NCBI GenBank assembly: GCA_035640355.1
Contig: DASQWI010000006.1
Coordinates: 62,001-126,000 of the forward strand
Length of the DNA: 64,000 bases
Source: Actinomycetota bacterium
Lineage (GTDB): Bacteria; Actinomycetota; UBA4738; HRBIN12
Direction of reading: 5' to 3'
Under the pieces are notes generated by a model. That model was not told where the DNA came from. It did no database searches and worked only from the letters and a program-made list of their open reading frames with translations. Positions 57,838 to 64,000 of this stretch are shown one piece after another; position 1 is the stretch's first letter, and the number at the start of each line of letters is the position of its first letter. The position numbers were made by a program, and so were the translations under genes.

Positions 57838-59250
57838 GTGGCCGTCAGCCAGGAAGAACACCTCAAGGAGCTTTCCAAGGGCTATCGCTTCGGCTGGAAG
57901 GACCCTTCGCATTCGGTCTTCGAGCCGAAGAAGGGTCTCGATGCGCGTGTCGTCGAGGAGATCTCGACCCTGAAGGACGAGCCCGACTGGATGCGGAAGT
58001 TCCGGTTGAAGGCCCTGAAGCACTTCGAGCGGCGCCCGATGCCGTGGTGGGGGGCGGACCTCTCGGGCATCGACTTCGACGACATCTACTACTTCATCCG
58101 CTCGACCGAGAAGCAGGCGCAGAGCTGGGACGAGCTTCCGGAGGACATCCGCGGCACGTGGGACAAGCTGGGTATCCCCGAGGCGGAGAAGAAGTTCCTC
58201 GGCGGCGTTTCAGCCCAGTACGAGAGCGAGGTCGTCTACCACAAGATCAAGGACGAGCTCGACTCGATGGGCGTCATCTTCACGGACATGGATTCGGGGC
58301 TGCGGGATCACCCGGACATCGTTAAGGAGTACTTCGGGACGATCATCCCGCCGAACGACAACAAGTTTGCCGCGCTGAACTCCGCCGTGTGGTCGGGGGG
58401 CTCGTTCATCTACGTGCCGCCCGGCGTGCACGTCGACATCCCGCTCCAGGCGTACTTCCGCATCAACGCCGAGGCGATGGGGCAGTTCGAGCGGACGCTG
58501 ATCATCGCGGACGAGGGCAGCTACGTTCATTACGTCGAGGGGTGCTCTGCGCCGATCTACACGCGGGACTCGCTGCACTCGGCCGTGGTCGAGATCATCG
58601 CCAAGAAGAATTCGCGCGTGCGGTACACGACGATCCAGAACTGGTCGAACAACGTCTACAACCTGGTGACCAAGCGCGCCGCCGCGCACGAGGACGCCGT
58701 AATGGAGTGGATCGACGGCAACATCGGCTCGAAGGTGACGATGAAGTACCCGTCGATCTACCTGCTCGGCAAGGGCGCTCGCGGCGAAGTGCTGAGCGTG
58801 GCCTACGCGGGCAAGGGCATGCACACCGACGCGGGCGGGAAGGCGATCCACGCAGCGCCCCACACGACGAGCGTCCTGACGTCGAAGTCGGTCTCCAAGG
58901 ACGGCGGACGCACCGGCTACCGCGGCCTGGTCCGCATCGAGCCGGGCGCCGACCACGCCAAGTCCAACGTCCGGTGCGACGCGCTGATCCTGGACGAGGA
59001 ATCACGTTCGGACACATACCCGTACGTCGAGGTCGAGGAGGAGACCGCGCAACTCGGGCACGAGGCGAGCGTCTCGCGGATCGGCGAAGACCAGTTGTTC
59101 TACCTGATGAGCCGAGGGCTCAGCGAGGCCGAGGCGTCCGCGATGATCGTGAACGGCTTCATCGAGCCGATCACCCGTGAGCTCCCGATGGAGTACGCGG
59201 TCGAGCTCAACCGCCTGATCGAGCTGCAGATGGAGGGCGCGATCGGCTAG
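57838..59250 (+). CDS. sufB: Fe-S cluster assembly scaffold SufB
   Basis: A 470-residue component of the SufBCD scaffold, which builds [4Fe-4S] clusters from persulfide sulfur and iron. Recognisable SufB sequence: [80 protein letters not shown] with Cys, and the C-terminal [20 protein letters not shown]. The start is GTG 57838 with GAAAGGA upstream, the typical beginning for this family. First gene of sufB-sufD-Rieske-sufC-sufS-sufU. No sufR repressor is adjacent, unlike the mycobacterial operon. Confidence 0.97.
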   Translation: MAVSQEEHLKELSKGYRFGWKDPSHSVFEPKKGLDARVVEEISTLKDEPDWMRKFRLKALKHFERRPMPWWGADLSGIDFDDIYYFIRSTEKQAQSWDELPEDIRGTWDKLGIPEAEKKFLGGVSAQYESEVVYHKIKDELDSMGVIFTDMDSGLRDHPDIVKEYFGTIIPPNDNKFAALNSAVWSGGSFIYVPPGVHVDIPLQAYFRINAEAMGQFERTLIIADEGSYVHYVEGCSAPIYTRDSLHSAVVEIIAKKNSRVRYTTIQNWSNNVYNLVTKRAAAHEDAVMEWIDGNIGSKVTMKYPSIYLLGKGARGEVLSVAYAGKGMHTDAGGKAIHAAPHTTSVLTSKSVSKDGGRTGYRGLVRIEPGADHAKSNVRCDALILDEESRSDTYPYVEVEEETAQLGHEASVSRIGEDQLFYLMSRGLSEAEASAMIVNGFIEPITRELPMEYAVELNRLIELQMEGAIG

Positions 59251-59320
59251 CGGCCTCGCGGGCGCGGGACCGGACGAGGGCAGGCCGCGCGGTCTGCCCT
59301 CTTGCATGGATGGTGACGAG

Positions 59321-60637
59321 ATGACGCAGATCACGAAGACGGGGTTCGATGAGGAGGCCCTCGCGGCGCTCCCGTCCCCCGCGCCGTTCGTGGAGACGCT
59401 TCGCAAGCAGGCGTTCGACGAGTTCCTCGCGCTCCCCATCCCGTCGCAGGAGACCGAGGAGTGGCGGTACACGGACCTGGAGGGGTTCGACTTCGACCTG
59501 CGTCCGTTCGCCGATGGGGGACATGCCGACAACCTCGACGACGTTCCGGACGAGATCCTCGCCTCTGCCGGCACGGTCGGCGAGCGGGACGGGCTCCAGA
59601 TCCAGCGGAACTCCGAGGTCGTGGTGACGCACCTCGCGCCCGAGCTGAAGGCCAAGGGCGTGTGGTTCGGCGATCTCGACCGGGCCGCGGCCGATCGCCC
59701 CGACCTGATCGAGCGGTATCTCCACGACCTCGTGTCAACGGAGCGCTCGAAGTTCACCGCGCTGCACGCGGCGTTCCGTAGCGGCGGCACGCTTCTGCAC
59801 GTCCCTCGTGACGTTCGAGTGGAGCTGCCGATCCAGACCCTGACCTATCTCGACGCGGACGGCTCGGCGGTGTTCCCGCGGACGCTGCTCATCGCCGACG
59901 AGGGCGCCGAGGTGACGTTCATCGACCGGTACGTCTCGCCCCGGCTCGAGCGGGCGTTGAGCGACGCGATCGTCGAGATCCACGTCGGTCGGGGCGCGCA
60001 CGTTCGCTACGTCGCGCTGCAGGAGTACGGCGACGGCGTACAGCACCTCGCCGTGCAACGCGCGCGCATCGGGCGCGACGCGACGCTCAAGACGCTCGGC
60101 GTCGCGTTCGGCGGAACGCTTTCCCGCGCGGAGATCGAGGCCGTCCTCGCGGAGGACGGAGCCTCGAGCGAGATGCTCGGCGTGTACTTCGGCGACGGCG
60201 AACAGCACATCGACCATCGCTCGATCCAGGACCACATCGGTTCCCGCACGTCGAGCGACCTTCTCTACAAGGGTGCGATGCGCGACCGCTCGAATGCGAT
60301 CTACACCGGGACGGTGGTGATCGAAAAGGGGGGCCACCGGTGCGACGCGTACCAGACCAACCGCAACATCCTGCTGTCCGAGACGGCGCGCGCACACTCG
60401 GTTCCGAACCTGGAGATCCTCACGAACGACCCCACGCGATGCGGCCACGCCGCGAGCGTCGGCCCGGTGTCCGACGACGAGCTGTTCTACCTGATGAGCC
60501 GGGGGATCCCCGAGAAGGAGGCGCAGCGGCTGATCGTGTTCGGCTTCTTCCAGGAGGTGCTCGACCGGGTCGAGCTCCCCGAGGTGCGTGATGGCCTCGT
60601 CGCGGCGATCGAGGATGAGCTGGCGAGGGGGTTGTGA
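59321..60637 (+). CDS. sufD: Fe-S cluster assembly protein SufD
   Basis: A 438-residue paralogue of SufB that forms the SufB-SufD-SufC2 complex. It shows EEWRYTDLEGFDFDLRPFAD at the N-terminal domain, FRSGGTLLHVPRDVRVELPI in the beta-helix, LYKGAMRDRSNAIYTGTVVI and the C-terminal [20 protein letters not shown]. His in AYQTNRNIL/KGGHRCDAYQ region conserved. ATG 59321 has GGTGA upstream and fits better than ATG 59306. The stop overlaps the ferredoxin gene by 4 bases. Confidence 0.96.
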   Translation: MTQITKTGFDEEALAALPSPAPFVETLRKQAFDEFLALPIPSQETEEWRYTDLEGFDFDLRPFADGGHADNLDDVPDEILASAGTVGERDGLQIQRNSEVVVTHLAPELKAKGVWFGDLDRAAADRPDLIERYLHDLVSTERSKFTALHAAFRSGGTLLHVPRDVRVELPIQTLTYLDADGSAVFPRTLLIADEGAEVTFIDRYVSPRLERALSDAIVEIHVGRGAHVRYVALQEYGDGVQHLAVQRARIGRDATLKTLGVAFGGTLSRAEIEAVLAEDGASSEMLGVYFGDGEQHIDHRSIQDHIGSRTSSDLLYKGAMRDRSNAIYTGTVVIEKGGHRCDAYQTNRNILLSETARAHSVPNLEILTNDPTRCGHAASVGPVSDDELFYLMSRGIPEKEAQRLIVFGFFQEVLDRVELPEVRDGLVAAIEDELARGL

Positions 60638-60963
60638 ACGTGTCGCTGGTTCGCATCTGCGGCGTGCACGACGTGCCCGAAGGGGAGGTCCGGCGGTTCG
60701 AGCTGGATCATCGACCGTACGCCGTGGCGAACCTGGGCGAGGAGGGCTTCCGCGTCGTGGACGCGATCTGCTCGCACGCGCACTACTTCTTGGACGAGGG
60801 GGATGTCGACGTGGACTTCGAAACGGTGGAGTGCCCGAAGCACGGGTCGACGTTCGACCTCAACACGGGCAGGCCGCGGACGCTCCCGGCGACCCAGCCC
60901 GTAGAGGTGTTCCCGGTCAAAGTGGAGAACGACGACGTGATGATCGAGGTGGCAGAGGGATGA
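60634..60963 (+). CDS. Rieske-type [2Fe-2S] ferredoxin in the suf operon
   Basis: A 109-residue Rieske protein. The cluster ligands are Cys46/His48 (AICSHAHYFL) and Cys67/His70 (VECPKHGSTFDLNTGRP). Such ferredoxins are annotated as non-heme-iron oxygenase ferredoxin subunits and occur between sufD and sufC in streptomycetes. It probably delivers electrons or acts in cluster assembly; no oxygenase is nearby. The start is GTG 60634, overlapping sufD, and the stop overlaps sufC, so it is fully embedded in the operon. Confidence 0.94.
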   Translation: MNVSLVRICGVHDVPEGEVRRFELDHRPYAVANLGEEGFRVVDAICSHAHYFLDEGDVDVDFETVECPKHGSTFDLNTGRPRTLPATQPVEVFPVKVENDDVMIEVAEG

Positions 60964-61757
60964 CGACGACAGACATGACGACCGAAGCTGCGACGCTCGA
61001 GATCAAGGCCCTCGAGGCGTCCGTCGAGGGAAAGGACATCCTGAAAGGGATCGACCTGGTCGTCCGGCAGGGCGAGACGCACGCGCTGATGGGCCCGAAC
61101 GGCTCGGGCAAGTCGACGCTCGCGGCCGTGCTGATGGGCAGACCCGGCTACGCCGTGACGGCGGGACGCGTGCTGTTCAAAGGCGAAGACATCACCCGCC
61201 TCACCGCCGACAAGCGCGCCGAGCGGGGGCTGTTCCTCGCCATGCAGTATCCGGTCGAGATCCCAGGCGTCTCGGTCGTGAACTTCCTTCGGACCGCGTA
61301 CAAGAACGTCAAGGGTGATGAGATCAGTGCGCTTGCCTTCCGCAAGCACATGAAGGAGAAGATGGACCTCCTCGGCGTCGAGGACGCCATGGTCCAGCGC
61401 TACGTGAACCAGGGTTTCTCGGGCGGGGAGAAGAAGAAGAACGAGGTCCTGCAGCTCGCGGTGCTGGAGCCCGAGATCGCGGTGCTCGACGAGACGGACT
61501 CGGGGCTCGATATCGACTCGCTGAAGGCCGTCGCCAACGGCGTCGCGCAGCTCATCGGACCGAACCTCGGCGTGCTGCTGATCACGCACTACCAGAGGAT
61601 CCTCAACTACATCACGCCGGACTTCGTCCACGTCATGCTCGACGGGCGTATCGTGAAGTCCGGCGGCAAGGAGCTCGCGCAGGAGCTCGAGGAGAAGGGC
61701 TACGACGGCGTCCGCAAGGAGCTCGGGCTCGAGACCGTGCCGGCGTCCTCCGGCTGA
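60960..61757 (+). CDS. sufC: Fe-S cluster assembly ATPase SufC
   Basis: A 265-residue ABC ATPase that drives conformational change of SufBD. Walker A is ALMGPNGSGKSTLAAVLMG, Q-loop LAMQYPVEIPGVS, signature GFSGGEKKKNEVLQLAVLE, Walker B IAVLDETDSGLDID and H-loop LLITHYQRIL. The Asp-Glu-Thr-Asp-Ser and Gly-Glu-Lys-Lys-Lys variants are SufC-specific. The start is ATG 60960, overlapping the ferredoxin stop. Some ten residues at the N-terminus precede the family start. Confidence 0.97.
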   Translation: MTTTDMTTEAATLEIKALEASVEGKDILKGIDLVVRQGETHALMGPNGSGKSTLAAVLMGRPGYAVTAGRVLFKGEDITRLTADKRAERGLFLAMQYPVEIPGVSVVNFLRTAYKNVKGDEISALAFRKHMKEKMDLLGVEDAMVQRYVNQGFSGGEKKKNEVLQLAVLEPEIAVLDETDSGLDIDSLKAVANGVAQLIGPNLGVLLITHYQRILNYITPDFVHVMLDGRIVKSGGKELAQELEEKGYDGVRKELGLETVPASSG

Positions 61758-61771
61758 GGAGCACTGACGAC

Positions 61772-63022
61772 GTGGCGGTAACCGAGCAGCGAAAGGCGGA
61801 ACTGGACGTCGAGCGCATCCGCGCGGACTTCCCGATCCTGTCGCGAGCCGTCGGCGACAAGCCGCTCGTCTACCTCGACTCCGCCGCGACGTCGCAGAAG
61901 CCACGCGCGGTGCTCGACGCCGAGCGCGAGTTCTACGAGCGCCACAACGCCAACGTGCACCGCGGTATCTACATGCTCTCGGAGGAAGCGACCGAGTTGT
62001 ACGAGGAGGCGCGGGTCAAGCTCGCGTCGTTCATCGGCGCGACAGACCCCGCGACGGTGATCTTCAACCGCGGCACGACGGAGTCGATCAACGCGATCGC
62101 GCACGGGTGGGGCAGGAAGTGCCTCAAGGAGGGCGACGAGATCCTGCTCACGGACATGGAGCACCACTCCAACATCGTGCCGTGGCAGCTCGCCGCCAGG
62201 GCGACCGGCGCGACGCTCCGATACCTGCCGATCACCGACGACGGGCTGATCGATCTGTCGACGCTCGAGTCGTCGCTGACCGATCGAACCAAGGTGTTCG
62301 CGGTCACCGGCATGTCCAACTCGCTCGGGACGCTCACGCCGGTGCCTCTCCTCGCCGACGCGGCGCACGCGGTCGGTGCAGTGCTCGTCGTGGACGGCGC
62401 ACAGCTCGTGCCACATGTGCCGGTGGACGTTCGCGTGCTCGACTGCGACTTCCTGACAATCTCGGGACACAAGATGCTCGGGCCGACCGCGTCGGGCGGG
62501 TTCTACGCCAAGCGCGAGCTGCTCGAGGAGATGGACCCCTTCATCGGCGGCGGGCACATGATCCACGAGGTCTACCGCGAGTACTCGACGTGGAACGACG
62601 TGCCGGGCAAGTTCGAGGGTGGAACGATGAACATCGCGCAGGAGGTCGGACTCGCCGCCGCGGTGGACTACCTGCAGGCGCTGGGCATGGAGAACGTCCG
62701 CGCGCACGAGGAGGAGATCGCCGGGTACGCGATCGCGCGACTTCAAGACGCGGGCGCGCGGATCCTCGGCCCCGTCGATGTCTCCAAGCGCGGCGGCGCG
62801 GTGAGCTTCGTCTATCGAGACGTCCACCCACACGACGTGGCGACGGTACTGAACGAAGAGGGGATCGCGGTTCGCGCGGGACATCACTGCAACCAGCTGG
62901 TCATGCGGCGATTCAACGTGGCGGCGACGACGCGCGCGAGCTTCTACGTCTACAACACCCGCCGTGAGGTCGACGCGCTCGTGAACGCGCTCGGCAAGGC
63001 CGACGACGTCTTTGGAGCCTAG
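61772..63022 (+). CDS. sufS: cysteine desulfurase SufS
   Basis: A 416-residue PLP enzyme, group II cysteine desulfurase, that mobilises sulfur from cysteine as a persulfide. PLP Lys234 is in ISGHKMLGPTASGGFY; the active-site Cys373 is in VRAGHHCNQLVMRRF. Other marks: YLDSAATSQKPRAVLDAERE, NVHRGIYMLSEEATELYEEA. The start is GTG 61772, 14 bases after sufC. It hands sulfur to SufU encoded directly downstream. Confidence 0.97.
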   Translation: MAVTEQRKAELDVERIRADFPILSRAVGDKPLVYLDSAATSQKPRAVLDAEREFYERHNANVHRGIYMLSEEATELYEEARVKLASFIGATDPATVIFNRGTTESINAIAHGWGRKCLKEGDEILLTDMEHHSNIVPWQLAARATGATLRYLPITDDGLIDLSTLESSLTDRTKVFAVTGMSNSLGTLTPVPLLADAAHAVGAVLVVDGAQLVPHVPVDVRVLDCDFLTISGHKMLGPTASGGFYAKRELLEEMDPFIGGGHMIHEVYREYSTWNDVPGKFEGGTMNIAQEVGLAAAVDYLQALGMENVRAHEEEIAGYAIARLQDAGARILGPVDVSKRGGAVSFVYRDVHPHDVATVLNEEGIAVRAGHHCNQLVMRRFNVAATTRASFYVYNTRREVDALVNALGKADDVFGA

Positions 63023-63033
63023 GAAGGACACCG

Positions 63034-63480
63034 GTGGCGCTCGACGACATCTACAAGGAAGTCATCCTCGATCACTACAAGAACCCCCGGAACAAGCACG
63101 AGCTGCCGGGCGCCGCGCTCACCCACTCGAAGAACAACCCGCTGTGCGGCGACGAGATCACCGTGTTCGCGGACGCCGAGGACGGCAAGCTCCGGGAGGT
63201 GTCGTTCGTCGGCCAGGGCTGCTCGATCAGTCAGAGCTCCGCGTCGATGATGACGGAGACCGTCGCGGGCAAGACGATCGGCGAGGTCGAGGAGCTCACG
63301 GCGAACGTTCGGGGGATGCTTTCCGGCGACGTCGAACCCGACGAGGATGCGTTCGGCGAGCTGGTGGCGCTGAAGGGCGTCGTGAAGTACCCGATCAGGG
63401 TGAAGTGCGCCGTCCTCGCTTGGGACGTCCTGCAGGAGGCACTCTCCCAGGGGTCAAGTAGCCCAGCGGCAGCCCGCTAG
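63034..63480 (+). CDS. sufU: zinc-dependent sulfur transferase SufU
   Basis: A 148-residue IscU-like protein. The zinc ligands expected for SufU are Cys38, Asp40 (NPLCGDEITVF), Cys63 (GQGCSISQSSASMM) and Cys125 (RVKCAVLAWDVLQEAL). The zinc-bound Cys accepts sulfur from SufS. The insertion after Cys63 (TVAGKTIGEVEELTANVRGM) distinguishes SufU from IscU. The start is GTG 63034, 11 bases after sufS. The 3' end overlaps the convergent methyltransferase stop by 4 bases. It ends the suf operon. Confidence 0.96.
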   Translation: MALDDIYKEVILDHYKNPRNKHELPGAALTHSKNNPLCGDEITVFADAEDGKLREVSFVGQGCSISQSSASMMTETVAGKTIGEVEELTANVRGMLSGDVEPDEDAFGELVALKGVVKYPIRVKCAVLAWDVLQEALSQGSSSPAAAR

Positions 63481-64000
63481 GACCGTCGGCGTGACCTCGG
63501 CACGGCAGGAGTCCGAACCCCCACGAACCCGGTCTGCCCGACGCGGCTCTCGTCCGCCGTGAGGTGAACCTTCCGGACGTCGCCGAACCCGGCGTCGCGC
63601 ATGCCGGCGATCCACGTCCGGGTGGGAAACAGGCCGCACAGGTGGCTGTCGAGCTCCGAGTGCACCGAGCCGTCGGGTTCGTGGAAGACGTACGTGAGGT
63701 CCATCTGAACAGTGGTGTCGTCGGGATCGGGGTCGTAGGTCCACTCCAGGTAACGGAGCGCGCGATCGGGACCGTCGTGGCCGCCGTGGTCGGTGGTCTC
63801 GTAGAACGTCTCGGTCACCGAGTCGGGGACGAACAGCGCCGCTCCGCCCGGGGTGCAGTGCGCGAACGCCGTACGGAACACTGCGAACAGGTCGTCAACG
63901 GTCGTCATGTACGCGATCGCGTCGTGCACGAACACGCTGTCGAACGTTCGTCCCAACCGTACCGTCCGCATGTCGCCCTCGACGTGCTCGCACTCGGGGT
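63477..64000 (-). CDS. class I methyltransferase, C-terminal part (cut by right edge)
   Basis: The frame is open to the window edge, so the start and SAM motif I lie outside. Visible text begins CEHVEGDMRTVRLGRTFDSV, the acidic adenine loop and motif II of class I methyltransferases, then FVHDAIAYMTTVDDLFAVFR, CTPGGAALFVPDSV (motif III) and a beta-rich tail ending in VRTPAVPRSRRRS. An ATG at 63971 is internal. Substrate unknown. It converges on sufU. Confidence 0.88.
   Translation of the reverse strand, partial: PECEHVEGDMRTVRLGRTFDSVFVHDAIAYMTTVDDLFAVFRTAFAHCTPGGAALFVPDSVTETFYETTDHGGHDGPDRALRYLEWTYDPDPDDTTVQMDLTYVFHEPDGSVHSELDSHLCGLFPTRTWIAGMRDAGFGDVRKVHLTADESRVGQTGFVGVRTPAVPRSRRRS

Noticed and set aside
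1-64000. CRISPR array, prophage, insertion sequence or restriction/defence island
   Set aside because: No regularly spaced direct repeats with unique spacers, no transposase, integrase or phage structural gene was seen; the intein is the only recognisable mobile element.

Overview
The window is GC-rich, densely packed bacterial chromosome. It looks like a deep-branching actinomycete, probably from an environmental lineage. Supporting features are a SARP-type regulator, the zinc-ribbon/RNase H pair, an intein-bearing Rv2578c-type radical SAM protein, a sufB-sufD-Rieske-sufC-sufS-sufU order, many GTG starts and many ATGA/GTGA gene overlaps. The assignment is inferred from gene content only; no 16S gene is present. 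I see no phage, IS element or CRISPR array.

Layout. 1-2700: the end of dnaG and then rpoD, the replication/transcription core. 2747-19565: mostly single accessory genes, with tRNA-Asn, tRNA-Met(CAT), two secreted proteins, a nucleotidyl cyclase with a MerR-like N-terminus, an ABC-F ATPase behind a 28-codon leader ORF, two histidine kinases, an AlkD-type glycosylase, a MOSC protein, a SARP regulator and a P1B-type metal ATPase fused to a hemerythrin domain. 19636-31926: gamma-glutamyltransferase and an Lhr helicase, bactofilin-like and cyclic-nucleotide-binding proteins, tRNA-Val, MscL with a zinc ribbon, and a membrane protein with a degenerate receiver domain and a long Pro/Ser/Thr repeat. 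31994-36530: an intein-containing radical SAM protein, the zinc-ribbon/RNase H pair, a lipoprotein and the RNase P RNA.

36541-47131 is a lipoate and 2-oxoacid dehydrogenase region on the minus strand. One unit is E1alpha-E1beta-lipA. A second is lpd-E1alpha-E1beta-E2-lipB-methyltransferase. Together they encode two E1 enzymes, one E2, one E3 and both lipoate-making enzymes. gcvT, another lipoate-linked enzyme, is divergent from lpd. A thioredoxin-TPR gene between the two units seems to have an N-terminal frameshift.

49144-55060 is a seven-gene cobalamin uptake and salvage operon (btuF-btuC-btuD-cobO-cobU-cobT-cobS) behind a cobalamin riboswitch. 55847-63480 is Fe-S cluster assembly: a SufT-like DUF59 protein, a rhodanese, then sufB-sufD-Rieske-sufC-sufS-sufU without an adjacent sufR. 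These Fe-S genes serve, among others, LipA and the radical SAM protein. A methyltransferase gene runs off the right edge.

The most notable observations are the intein inserted at the third cysteine of the radical SAM cluster motif, the ABC-F leader ORF whose stop overlaps the ABC-F start, the frameshifted thioredoxin, the degenerate-receiver/repeat membrane protein with a structured upstream region, and the ATPase-hemerythrin fusion.
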